Below, in pieces: positions 11,237-22,646 of a stretch of 64,000 nucleotides of DNA. This DNA comes from Emergomyces orientalis (taxonomy: Eukaryota; Ascomycota; Eurotiomycetes; Onygenales; Ajellomycetaceae). Numbering within the stretch: position 1 is the first letter of the stretch; every line of letters begins with the position of its first letter. A program made the translations under genes and the position numbers. Below the pieces are notes generated by a model that searched no databases, was not told the DNA's origin, and worked only from the letters and a program-made list of their open reading frames with translations. The DNA is taken from the NCBI GenBank assembly GCA_002110485.1, contig MOWL01000045.1:1860001-1924000 (forward strand), written 5' to 3'.

Positions 11237-12625
11237 ATGGCTGCCGTCCAAGGAGCGATCTCGAAGCGCCGCAAGTTCGTGGCTGATGGTGTTTTCTACG
11301 CTGAGTTGAACGAGTTCTTCCAGCGCGAGTTGGCTGAGGAGGGATACTCTGGTGTCGAAGTCCGGGTTACTCCCACGGTTACTGATATCAGTATGTCTCA
11401 CTGCTTTTTAACTACGTTTTGTTGAGATGGTGAGATGGAGAGATGGAGAGAGAGGAAGGATGTGGCTTTCCCGGTTTTCGTTGTGTTCCGGCCAAGGGTT
11501 GCAATTGAATGGGGAAGAAAGGAAGAAACTTGGTGTAATTTTCATTGCATTACATTGTGCAAGCTGCAAAAAAGAGAGACAGATAAAAGGAGAACATTTG
11601 ACAGTTCGGTCAAGACACAATGGGGACTGCGCGAAAAGGGGAATGGAAACACGGACATATCAATTCTATATCGAGATGATAAACTAACCCATCTTACTCT
11701 TCTTCTTTACAACAGTCATCCGTGCCACTCACACCCAAGAAGTCCTGGGCGAACAAGGCCGCCGCATCCGCGAACTCACGTCCCTCATCCAGAAGCGCTT
11801 CAAGTTCCCCGAAAACTCCGTCTCCCTCTACGCCGCCAAGGTCCAGAACCGTGGTCTCTCTGCTGTTGCTCAGTGCGAAAGCTTGCGATACAAGCTGCTC
11901 AACGGCCTCGCTGTCCGAAGAGCTTGCTATGGTGTGCTCAGATTTATCATGGAGAGCGGTGCCAAAGGTTGCGAGGTTGTTGTGTCAGGAAAGCTGAGAG
12001 CTGCCCGTGCCAAGAGCATGAAGTTCACTGTAGGTTTCCTGAATTTACTGAATTCGCCAGCCTTCTATTTGCTCTCCCCCATTTTGTGTTGTTTCGTGCA
12101 GCCGGAATACAGATCGAATAAACATACATCCCCTCATCCCCATCCCCTCATCCCCATCCCCATCCCTGACACCAAATCCATTTTCCAAAACCCACACACC
12201 ATCACCACGATGAACCCTCCCCAAGAACGAATAATCAGCATCATCAAAAACTAACCAACATCCCTTTCCCCCCAATCTAGGACGGCTTCATGATCCACTC
12301 CGGCCAACCCGTCCGCGACTTCATCGACAGCGCCACCCGCCACGTCCTCCTCCGCCAGGGCGTGCTCGGCATAAAAGTCAAAATCATGCGCGGCAGCGAC
12401 CCCGAGGGTAAATCGGGTCCTCAGAAATCCCTCCCAGATTCCGTCACCATCATCGAGCCCAAAGAGGAGCAGCCTGTCCTGCAACCACTCAGCCAGGACT
12501 ACGGCGCCAAGGCCCTTGCAGCCCAGCAGTTGGCGGAGCAGCAGCGATTGGCGGAGCAGCAGGAGGCGGAGGCTGCGGGTCAAGGCGCTGGTGCGGAAGG
12601 TGTGGTGGAGGGGGTGCAGGAATGA
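11237..12625 (+). CDS. RPS3: 40S ribosomal protein S3 (uS3)
   Basis: Three exons, 11237-11390, 11716-12029 and 12281-12625 (270 aa). The sequence from MAAVQGAISKRRKFVADG through the KH domain (THTQEVLGEQGRRIREL, about residues 50-90) and the S3 C-terminal domain (GLAVRRACYGVLRFIMESG) matches eukaryotic uS3 almost throughout. The exon joins restore TDI|IIRATH and MKFT|DGFMIHSGQ. The product sits at the mRNA entry channel of the 40S subunit. The Gln/Ala-rich C-terminal extension is longer than in yeast (240 aa) but is common in filamentous fungi. The introns (325 and 251 bp) are longer than others here, as is frequent in ribosomal protein genes. I looked for snoRNA boxes in them and found none convincing. 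Intron 2 contains imperfect tandem copies of CCCCATC. Confidence 0.97.
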
Positions 12626-13389
12626 TTTAGTTGTTAATGAATGGCGGTTCTTTTTCTGTTAGTTAATTCTTTTTTTTTTTTTGTCAAGGTCATGTGTTTG
12701 ATCTGTCTGGCGTAAAATAAATACAACTTATTTTCCTCTGCCTATTGTTCGATTAGGGGTTTCCTTTTTTTTTTTTTCTCTCTCTTTTTTCTTCCTTCTT
12801 TTGTTGCCAGTGAGCTCCTGGTTTCTTCTCTCTCTCCGGATGGATGCATAAATAGCGCCCTTAACACCCGCTCCCGTTGTAGATGTGAGAGAACTGACCT
12901 GATGTGGATAGGGGCATGGGGTGCGTCTGCCAAAGCACGATTCCAGGATGAGAATTAAGAAGAGAAAGTTGCTGTGGTAAAGCTAAGTGAACGCTTTCTG
13001 CTGCCATATTTTCCTTGGTGCATATCGTATGCATATATACATATCATCTACATCCACAACCGGACCCAACCCACATACCTAGCACCAAGGAAACAATCTA
13101 AAAAGCCAACAAACGAAACCCCTCATTTAACAAACCAAAAAAAATATCCATTCGTATCTATTCTTTCATTCCAGTTCTAGCTGTACCTGTCCAATGCCAT
13201 CCCCTTTGATGGAAATAAAGCCATTTTCCTTTTTTCCCCCTATCATCACTCGTAACAACCATTCCTTCCACCTCATGACATGCCCCCAAATGCGATATAC
13301 CTCCCCTGCTCAAAAGTTCTCAAAGTGAATACCCTAGAGGACGAGGAGGGAGAAAAGGGAGGGGGGAGGGAGAAACCGAAAACCAAACT
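12626..13389. other. Convergent 3' spacer RPS3 / FRS1
   Basis: It holds the 3' UTRs of two convergent genes, with T-runs near 12669 and 12764. An AATAAA at 12716-12721 lies 91 bp past the RPS3 stop and could be its polyadenylation signal. No gene is seen. Confidence 0.55.
12716..12721 (+). terminator. Candidate polyadenylation signal of RPS3
   Basis: A perfect AATAAA hexamer lies 91 bases downstream of the RPS3 stop codon, within a T-rich and AT-rich region. Fungal 3' ends tolerate many variants, so this is only a plausible signal. Confidence 0.4.
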
Positions 13390-15692
13390 TCATAGGAAAG
13401 CCTCAATGTTAATCTCCAGCGTGCTGACGGGGTATTTCAACTCGAACTTCTCAAGCACTGTCGGATGCAGGATACCGAAGGAGCCAATGACGTGATCCTT
13501 TCCAGAAATTCGGACATGTACTGAGGCTGCATGGCCGGTGAAATATGTCGGATCTAAAAGAAAATAATAATCTGGTTAGTCAGGGATTCAATAAGTTGCA
13601 AAAGGCCTCCGCTATTGTCCCTGTTAGTATTTTCGTACGAACCTTCCAATTCCTCAATCCAATACGTAGCATTCCCCATCGCTGGATTATCCAGCCCTTC
13701 CTCCCCAATAATGAACGCAGTCTTCAACATAGCCATAACCCTATCAAGCAACCCATGCACAACCTCAAACCCACTGGTCTTCCCATACCACGCAGCAGCA
13801 AAGTGTCTCTCATTTCTACTCTTCCGTTCAAGCGAAACATCCTTGAACGCAACATCGCTAACCTCAAAGATTTTTATGGGAATCGCATGATGCTTATTTT
13901 CGCCAATCGTCTTCAAAAGACCGGGCAACAGGCTCGTGCGGACAACCTGAAACTCGATCGTTTTGGGATTCGCAAGCTTGACGGCTGTGTTACCGTCGTC
14001 CTTGCGGTTTAGCCAGGCGAAGTTCTCGTCGTGCGAGCAGAGGATGAGTGGCATGACTTCGGACCAGCCGGCCATCGCAGCCTCGGTTCTGATGATGTCG
14101 GTGAGTTTGTTTACTGGGAGGGGTTGGGCGATTGTGCCGGATTTGCTGGGGAAGGATCGCGGTAGTTCGTTGAAGCCGTAGGCGATGGCGACGTCTTCCA
14201 TGATATCTGCCTGGTGGAGCACGTCTGCGCGGGTTACGGGGACTTGGACGTCGATTAGATCTGGTGATGTTTTGGAGGGTTCGGCGAAGTAGGACATTCG
14301 CTTTAGAAGTTTGCAAATTTCTGTGGCGGAGAGGGAGAGACCGCAGCATTGGTTAATGTAGGATATACTAGCTTGAGTAGGGCGGGGGGTTAAATCGGGA
14401 GTTTGTCGGGTTTCGTTATTGTGATCTGACACTATTCTCACGGGTTCCACTGTGAAGGGCTCAGATGTATATTGGGAGAACATGGTAACCATGATATTGT
14501 TCACGATCTCAACTTTGGTCTTATCAGTTGCAGTGTACTCGAGGAACACATTTTTTGTGTTTAAAGAGATTTTCGAGTGGTCGCCATTGATGATTGGTGG
14601 CAGCGAGCAGACAACGCGGTTCGAGTCATAAATAACGGGGTACACAGGGGAATCCCGGATAATGTGAAGATATTTCCCAATGTGTTTATCTTTCTATAGG
14701 ACTATTTTAGTACTGTGGTGTGAATCAAAAAAGGGGACGTAAAGCAATACCTCGTAGAACTCCATCATCTCCTCTCCGTTCATCTCTTGTGTTCGGTTTA
14801 AAGGGACGAAGCTGATATCCTTTGGAGGCAAGGCCTCATAGGTAAACGGTCCACTGAGTTTATCCAAATCATGCGTTCCAACGGCCACCAATGATCTCTG
14901 CCGGGCGAGATTTTGGTGCAATTTGTCCTGCAACGCGATGAACGACTCATATCTGGCTTGATCGAAGTGGATATTGCGAAGGATCGCGCCCGAAATGTAT
15001 GGGCGTATTTTCATCGTCTGGATTTTAACACTCAGTAAATGGCCAATTTATACACATATTTATGGCTCTTTCGTCGATTCCTCACCTCCTCTTTTACGAC
15101 GATTGTTTCCAGTTCGCCATTTGGAGGCGTGACGAGGTGGTACTTGGGTGATGGAGTTCGACCACGGAAAATATTCAACATGAGAGCAATGCCTTCAAAG
15201 CAGAGGAGATCATATCTGTAATCATCTTAGTCCCGTTTATTCTTATACAGACATAGATAATTTGTGGGCTACCAACCGATTTGCAGGAACCTCGATCTTC
15301 AATTGCGGGGGTTCTTGTTTCCCATTTACGAGAGGTCTTTCCGAATTTTCGGTCTGCGATTGTTCAGAAAATAGAAGCTTAGGAGGGGGCGACAAAGGGA
15401 TAAAATACATCTTCATCCAGTTCAAGGCCTATAGAGGAATGCTTCTGTCAGTGGGATGTCCGTAGGGAGGGGTGGGTGGTAACTGGAACTGGACATGGGA
15501 CTTCCAGGGGGGGTAGCGCATACCGAACTCGAAACATAGTTCGTCGAATTCCTCTGTAGTATACCTAGCGCATTACAAAACAAGCAAAGGAACGGATCAG
15601 ACATGTTCAGAAGCAGACAGATAAGCTAATTGGGCTCACTCTTGTCCCAGCTCTTTGAAGAGAGCGGCCTTATCAACGGCAATGGTCGGCAT
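13390..15692 (-). CDS. FRS1: Cytosolic phenylalanyl-tRNA synthetase beta subunit
   Basis: Eight exons on the minus strand: 15692-15640, 15564-15524, 15428-15409, 15353-15277, 15215-15086, 15017-14751, 14693-13643 and 13553-13390, giving 600 aa, the usual family length. It begins MPTIAVDKAALFKELGQE. Splicing rebuilds YTTEEFDELCFEFG, then LELDED, then the B1/B3-B4 domains (PQLKIEVPANRYDLLCFEG), the B5 DNA-binding-like fold (QASISYINQCCGLSLS) and a catalytic-like core (MPLILCSHDENFAWLNRKDD). It ends VSTLEINIEAFL. With the alpha subunit it forms an alpha2-beta2 enzyme that charges tRNA-Phe; the beta chain carries the editing site. Several 5' exons are very short (53, 41, 20 and 77 nt). It is divergent from the PP2A scaffold gene. 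Confidence 0.95.
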
Positions 15693-16612
15693 GGTGGAGG
15701 GAGGGGTCTATTTTTCAGTCCGGGGGTAAAAAGAGTGCCCACAGTTTGCTGAAACGGGCAAATTGGGTGTATATTCAATAGGAGGGAATTGTCTTTAAGC
15801 AAGGTGAGACTGTTTAATAGAGTTCAGACAGAAAAACAGCGGTGGTGAGAAGAACAAGCTGTTTTCCAAGCGGAGTGTTTCCATTCATGGAGGGGAAAAA
15901 GAAAGCGAGATTGATGTCCTTGCTCTGAGTCAGCGGAAATAACATTCAGCACCGCCACAGTTGGGCGTCTATTGCTGAGTGCACCAGCCACACATCCCCC
16001 AAAGCTAATACAAAAACATAGAAAAACACAAGATACAAAGATACAGATCTTTTTACAAGGACCAGCTCTGTTTCTACCTTTATCACTGGCCCTGTTATTC
16101 AGTTAGGCGCATCAGGCTTGAATTGGTTTTTACCATTGGGGATATCCAAGGTATGTTTGTGGTTGACCTGCTCTCTATTTTTTGTTTTTTGTTTTTTGTT
16201 TGTCCCTGTTGGCGTTTAGGTTGATAGTTATGATGTTGTTCCCTGCCTGGGCAAACCCCACGAGACACAACTCAGCTTACAACAACTCCCTGGCCTTACC
16301 TCACCCTGACATCTCTCCCCTCCATGCTACTTGTTGCCCGCCCCAACTAACCTCCCGCGTCTATATTCATTGCTCTCTAGATATATTCACGCCGCTTACA
16401 CCACAGTCCATGCTTGGTATCCCCTCGTCTGCGTATTGAGTCCCTCCCTGGTTGCTGTGTGATCTGGACGAGAACTCAATTGGTCCCCCACCCTTCCCCG
16501 GTCGAAATTCCTCTCTGGGGCTACAAGATCTGTCGCGCAATATCAGCGTCTCCTCCCCACAACCCCCTCTTCCGCCTCCCTTCCCCTCTCCTAATCAATA
16601 GACTCCTCCGCT
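15693..16612. other. Divergent promoter region FRS1 / PP2A-A
   Basis: This is a 920-bp spacer between two divergent start codons. It includes a (GTTTTTT)n tract at about 16177-16201 and pyrimidine-rich leader sequence before the PP2A-A ATG. A GTATGT at 16151 with pyrimidine-rich AG sites downstream could mark a 5' UTR intron of the PP2A gene, but I cannot prove it. Confidence 0.5.
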
Positions 16613-19117
16613 ATGGAAGGCCAAGGCGAAAATGATGAGCTCTACCCCATCGCTGTTCTGATCGATGAACTAAAAGTACGTACGCCCCTTTCCCTCCTCC
16701 TCCTCTTCCTCCGCCCCTCCATTCTCTGTTGCGTAGTAGCCCATCCAGGTAAAACAGACCTTCTCACCAAGATACAGCACGAGGATGTCCTCCTCCGTTT
16801 AAACGCCATCCATCGCCTATCCACTATTGCTCTGGCTCTTGGTCCGGAACGAACACGGGACGAATTGATTCCTTTTCTTGACGGTTTGTCTCTCTCAGCC
16901 TTCTGCTTCACTTGGGGGGTCCGTCGTCGTATCGAAAATCCAAAGAAGCTGACCAACACTACTATTATTTCCCCGTCCAGATTCCGTCGAAGATGAAGAT
17001 GAAGTTTTGACGGCGCTTAGTGAGGAGATGGGAAATTTTGTCGACTATGTTGGTGGCCCAGAACACGCACATATTCTACTATCTCCGCTGGAGAATTTGG
17101 CTGCGATTGAAGAACCCTTGGTGCGAGAAAAGGCACGTTTACCCCTTTGTCCTCCAAATAAAATAACACACTAGAACCCGGCATACCTGCAACTACACAT
17201 GCGACCGCCTACTGACAATATATCACTTTTACAGGCAGTAGAATCATTGAACAAGATTTGCGGTCATCTTTCTTCAAAGCAGATCGAAGATTATTTCATA
17301 CCCCTCACCGTACGCCTCTCGAAAGCGGACTGGTTCACCTCCAAAATATCCGCCACAGGCCTCTACAGCGCTCCATATTCGAAAGCCTCCCCCGCCCTGC
17401 AGCAAGGTCTTCGTCAGCAGTTTGGACATCTGGTCCATGATGATACCCCAATGGTTAGGCGCCAGGCGGCAAATAACCTCGCCAAGTTCACCAAAGAGAT
17501 GGCCACGCCAGTGATCATTGATGAAATAATCCCTCTCTTCCAATACCTTGCAAATGATGACCAGGATAGCGTGCGACTATTAACAGTGGATATCTTAATA
17601 TCGATCTGTGAAGAGATCCCCAAAGAGCAACAGTCAAGCCATGGTGTCCTTCTGACCGCGCTGCGAAGTTTATTCGAGGATAAAAGTTGGCGGGTTAGGT
17701 ACATGGTGGCTGATAGGTTTGAGAAGGTACAATTTACCGTCGGTTCATGAGCCGTGAGTGTGACAACACGGTGTGTTTCCGTAGCTGACTGGCGATTTTC
17801 TACGCAGATTGCAAAAGCCGTTGATGATGAGGTGTTGAATCGAGATCTCGTCCCTGCCTTTGTGAAGTTGCTGAAGGACACTGAGGCAGAAGTCCGCACA
17901 GCAATCGCGGGGCAGATTCCCGGTAAGCAAGGCCTTCCTGCAGCACGTGGTTTGTATTCATTCTAACCAAGTTCATAGGTTTCTGCGAGCTGCTCGATAG
18001 AGATACTCTTTTGAACGAAATAATGACTAGCATTGAAGACCTTGTGTCTGATCCATCGCAACATGTGCGCGCCGCGCTAGGTACACAAATCAGTGGACTG
18101 GCACCGATCCTTGGCAAAGAGGAGTGAGTAATATGTTGTGTTTCTCTCGATATTATATAACGCTAACCCAGTCTATTAATTTAGAACTATTGCACACCTG
18201 CTTCCTATGTTTTTGCAAATGCTGAAAGATGAATTCCCCGATGTACGTCTTCACATTATATCTAAATTGGAATTGGTCAATAAAGGTACGTCCTATCATA
18301 TACACCCGCTAATATAATATTGCCATCATCACTTACACGTTCTATATAGTTATTGGTATCGAGCTTCTATCTCAATCCCTACTGCCTGCGATTGTACAAC
18401 TAGCAGAAGATAAGCAGTGGCGTGTCCGCTTAGCAATAATCGAATATATCCCCCTCCTTGCCAGTCAGCTTGGCGTAAAGTTCTTTGACGAACAACTCAG
18501 CGCTCTTTGCATGGGCTGGCTTGGAGATGCTGTGTTCTCCATTCGCGAGGCAGCCACTCAGAACCTAAAGAAACTGACCGAAGTGTTTGGCGTGGACTGG
18601 GCGAAAAGCTCTATCATTCCAAAGGTTACATCCATGGGTCAACACCCAAACTACCTTTATAGAATGACAACCTGTTTTGCCATTTCCGTAAGTCGAACGA
18701 AACCATTGCAAGTGTTTTTTTGGGGGGGCAGGAAAGTGTGCCGTAGCGGAGCTAATTGCGCGATGAAACGAGTAGACCCTCGCCCCAGCCATCAACCTCG
18801 CCATAATCGAGACCTCCATCCTCCCGATTCTGGAGAGACTTGTCGGCGACGACATCCCCAACATCCGCTTCAACGTTGCAAAATCCTACGCTGTCATGAT
18901 AGATACCCTCCGACGCCTACCAGCGGAGGGCACATTGGCCGAACTCGAAAAATCCGGGCAAACGGGCAGCACTCCAGGTCCACGCAACCACACTATTGTA
19001 CAGCAACAGATTCTTCCCAATCTTGAGAAGCTGCAGCAGGACGATGATGTCGACGTGCGATATTTTGCTACCACTGCCGCAAGCAGTTTTGCAGAAGCCA
19101 TGCAAATGTCGCCATGA
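16613..19117 (+). CDS. TPD3: PP2A scaffold (A) subunit, HEAT-repeat protein
   Basis: Nine exons: 16613-16675, 16778-16883, 16981-17132, 17235-17726, 17808-17922, 17979-18123, 18185-18285, 18350-18687 and 18776-19117, giving 617 aa (family usual 590-630). The start MEGQGENDELYPIAVLIDELK matches the family, followed by about 15 HEAT repeats with recurring WRVR and VRRQAA motifs (for example DKSWRVRYMVADRFEK and DKQWRVRLAIIEYIPL). The protein is the elastic scaffold that holds the catalytic C and regulatory B subunits of protein phosphatase 2A. Exon 2 must begin at CACGAGGATGTC (HEDVLLRLN) to match relatives. The third intron (17133-17234) starts with GC rather than GT. The last intron contains a 7-G run. 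Confidence 0.95.
17133..17234 (+). other. GC-AG intron in the PP2A scaffold gene
   Basis: The reading frame and family sequence (VREKAVESLNKI) require joining AAG at 17132 to GCA at 17235. The donor is AAG|GCACGT and the acceptor TTTTACAG. No GT donor nearby preserves the protein, so this is a GC-AG intron. Confidence 0.75.
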
Positions 19118-20842
19118 TTTTGAAAAGCCGAAGGAAAGAAAAAGAAAAAAAAGAAATTTTCCATGCCCCCGGACCCCGCCCCCAACACGGCTCCGTTCTT
19201 TTGCTTTTTATCAATGACTGACTAGCTACATTATTTTCGTGCATGCTTGTGTTGTTGTCTCTTCCTCTCTCTTCTCGCGCCTGTTCTGTGATTCGTCGGC
19301 CTAGAGGAACTCCTTTTTCTTTTCCGTTCTTTTCTCTTCTTTTCCATTGCTCGCGGGAAAGGGACGGACTCAAAATCAAATAATCGGTCAATCTGGGTTT
19401 TTCTCCTTTTTACGAAAATGGAAAAAGCAAAGGGGGTGGGGAAACCTTCGTGGCGGGACGAGGAAACACTCAAGTACTTGAGACAAAATCCCTTTTGCCT
19501 TGCCTTTTTTTTATTGTCAGGTTAGAAAGTGGAATGGAATCATCATGTGCGCTTTGAACAGTAAACAGGCAACCTTTGAAAATCGTATATTCGTCATCTT
19601 CTCCCCCCCATTCCTTTTATTCCTCCAGGCGTTTCAATTTCTCAAGTCCCAACTTTTCCAATCCCCTTCCGTAACCCAACCCTTTGAACCACACCCCCTA
19701 CCTTTTCTTCTACCTTTTTTAACCCAGATATAGAGTATCAAGAGTCTTCACTTTTTTTATGTGTCGTTCAGGATACGTGATATTTTGCTAAACTAGCTAA
19801 GACATACACATAATGAAAGGAGGAGAAGGAAAAGAGATGAGGTAACAAGGCAAAATGATACAGGTAGACCAAGACGAAGAGCAAGAGCAAGAAAAAGAGT
19901 AGAGGCAGAAAGCAAAGAGCAGACAAGAGAGAGGGATATTTTTTTCCTTGTCTAAAAAAAAAAAAGAAAAAGGGGGCGGGGGGGCCGGGGGGGCCGGGGG
20001 GGCGCGTACGTACGGTATTTCTATATCCCTTGCCCTATCCCGTTCTCCGCCATGATATATTTGTCTTGTATATAGGGGAGAGAAAGAGAAAGAGCGCGTG
20101 TATATGGATTCTTATTTTTATTTAGTGATGTTCTTGTGTGTTAAACAGACGGAGACAGGCCAAGCAAAACCGAAATTTAATATTTGATTACCTATCCCTA
20201 GTCCCCTGTTGCTCGAGTAACTCCCGAGTTTCATAGTTAACTTACTCTTTTCTTCAATGCTCGATTTTTTAGGCACTAGCTCCTCTTAGGCATCTAAATC
20301 ACGTGCTGCAATATTCCATCCGCTATGTATTATGGCTCTCTTGCGGTTAAACAACCTTTGAATGCAGCCAAAGTTGCAATCGCAGTCTGTTCTAAGTATA
20401 TATTCCTATTTCGCATCTGTTCTTGGGATAGATCTTCGGCGATCAATTCCTAATCTATATCCCTATCGGCCTTGAAAGGTTGGGGACCTTTTGACATAAA
20501 CAATTTTCCCCTTTTGCTCTTTTCCTACTCCAGACGTTAGGGGAGAACGGTGGCTCAATTGCACGTTAAATGACTGTATCGGAGAATTCAATTTGAAAGA
20601 AACTGTTTTCCTGGCAGGGTGGCATTAGCGTATTAGTACTTTTTGAGCGGACGGAGCGTGATTTTTGCTCGGTGAAATTTTATCCAATTCAACATCTCGA
20701 TCCCTGGATATTGTTGATACTGATGTTTGGCACTCGGATCAACATCGTAAGCTAGGCCATTTTATTTGACGTTGTCAGTGGCATTCCGTTCCGGCGGCAG
20801 CTTCACAGGACCATCAAAACGGCCAAGCCAAAAAGACAAGCC
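19118..20842. other. 1.7-kb spacer with a G-quadruplex-prone tract
   Basis: This spacer lies between the PP2A-A stop and the ferric-reductase-like ATG. It is rich in pyrimidine runs near 19200-19370, purine runs near 19815-19930, an A-run and the G-tract at 19972-20002, listed separately. No coding region is recognised. Confidence 0.5.
19972..20002 (+). repeat. Tandem GGGGGGGCC tract, G-quadruplex candidate
   Basis: Four G-runs of 5, 7, 7 and 7 bases are separated by C, CC and CC, giving a 9-bp period. This satisfies the simple G3+N1-7 pattern for an intramolecular quadruplex. An A-rich run directly precedes it and a CGCGTACGTACG segment follows. Confidence 0.8.
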
Positions 20843-21894
20843 ATGTCACCCTCAAGTACATGGCTCTCCACATTATGGCCATACCGATATACTTCCCTGA
20901 CACCTGAACAGCTGCGCGAACGGCGCGAGCTCCTCACGCTACGTGGTGAATACGCCCAGCTATCAGCTCTGATCCTGCTTTTGATGTTTAGCGTGTATGG
21001 ATTTGCAGCAAGGTGGAGTAGGGGCAGAAGCAAAGGTGACAGGGGTACGAATAGGGGGTCATCCTCATTATCATTGATAGCATGGTTGGAGTCTCCACCC
21101 ATGCACGGCGGGGCCGAGACGAGAGGACAGTACCTCGTTGCGACGGTATGGATGATCTGGTTGCTTGGGCTTTCGGTTTGGAGGACGGATGATGGTATGG
21201 ATATACTACTTATTTCCTTCCGCCCCGTCTTCTTTTGTTTCCTTACGTATAAAATAATATTTAAAAAAAACCCTCGTTTTATCATGCACACAACCCGGGC
21301 CAAGTACCTTCTATACTGACAAAACAACGAGACTACCTCCACCTTACCAAATCCCTCGCCCACACCGTCCTCGCCACAATACCCTTCAGCCTTCTCCTCT
21401 CCCCCAAACTCTCCCCAACAACCCACCCTTTCAACCTGATCTGTTCCCACCTCCTCCACCTGCCTCAGACTCATCTAACCCCTTATCACCGCCTCTTCGG
21501 CCGTCTGGTCATCCCCATGCTCCTCTCCCTGCATTCATTTCTGTATATTGTGTTCTTCGTGCAGAATGGGTTGCTGGAGGAGCGGCTCAATGATGCGGAT
21601 GTGCAGCTCGGGATTATGGGATTTTGGGTGTTGGTCGGGTTATGGGGGACGAGTGGGTGGGTAGCCGGGTGGGCGAGGGGTAAATGGAATTCGACGTCAA
21701 GATTAGTATCAGGATCAGGATCGAAGAGGGTAGCGTATATTATGCATGTTGCATTGGTTATGGTGTTTTTGGGAACGGTGTATTTTCATGTTGAATATGC
21801 AAAGAGATTTGTAGTGCATGCTCTGGTGATTTATGGGGTGGATGTGGGGAGTTGGGGGGTTAAGAGGTTATTCAGAGCAGGGGTGGGGGTATGA
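20843..21894 (+). CDS. Ferric-reductase-like transmembrane protein without a visible reductase domain
   Basis: Two exons, 20843-21194 and 21332-21894 (304 aa), joined as RTDD|DYLHLTKSLAH. Hydrophobic segments are visible at about residues 40-57 (LSALILLLMFSVYGF), in VATVWMIWLLGL, and in the C-terminal half. The block YHRLFGRLVIPMLLSLHSF carries the His and the HR..GR signature of the ferric-reductase-like transmembrane domain, whose histidines ligate b-type haem. The FAD- and NADPH-binding domains of full Fre/NOX enzymes are absent, and the frame closes cleanly at 21894. The gene therefore looks like a membrane-only relative rather than a truncated copy. The substrate is unknown. It converges on glycogenin. 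Confidence 0.75.
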
Positions 21895-22646
21895 GTGCGG
21901 GACAAGTTGAGATATACATACTCTCTGAATCTGTCGTTGCGATATGGTCGGATAGATTATTGTGAGGTTGTGAGGTTGGGGTGGTGAGATTTTATTTCCC
22001 CAGGCGCTGTACATTTTGTTATTGCTAGAATGAAATAAATATTCGCATAGAAAGGGATGGATTAGAAGGTGAAAAGGTGAAAATATCCCGGTTGATAAAA
22101 TGAGGATGTACAATGATATGAAGGGAAGGATAAGATGTGTATTTAATAAATTATATACAATGGATGAATCGCCATGGTCGATAGGCAACTGGATAATATA
22201 TATACGGTGAGGATAGAGTAAGCAATTTTAACTAGTAAAAATATGGTGCTGTAAAAGGGAGAGAGAAATATGAAGATAAAAATGTGATAGAGAGTTTTGG
22301 GAGGCTTGAGCAATTCATATATGGTAGGCAATGCTAATTGCAAATGGGAAATCATGGGTTAGTATCAAACAGTAACAGTGAAGAGTAAAAATGTATCAGG
22401 GATATCAAATTGGTCACTCAGCAACGCAAAATGAATTTCTCAGAAATAGGAAGGATAGATTCAGGCAAAAATATGACGGTGGGCGCAGGAAAGGAAACGA
22501 AAAAGCTAGAATAATATGAATAAATAATATGAATAAAATAGGACGATTCACGGTATTGGGGAACATGCGATTATATTGCACGAAAGCACTTCTGCGGTCA
22601 TGGAAAGAAAGGGAGAGGAATGCTCGTAGTCGCAGGATAGCAGTAT
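21895..22646. other. Convergent 3' spacer, ferric-reductase-like / glycogenin
   Basis: This AT-rich spacer of 752 bp lies between two stop codons facing each other, with several ATAT stretches. I see no gene. Confidence 0.55.

Noticed and set aside
11435..12121. 228-aa ORF across RPS3
   Set aside because: It reads through intron 1 and exon 2 of RPS3 in a wrong frame.
11391..12280. Intronic snoRNA in the long RPS3 introns
   Set aside because: No paired C/D or H/ACA boxes with a closing stem could be found by eye.
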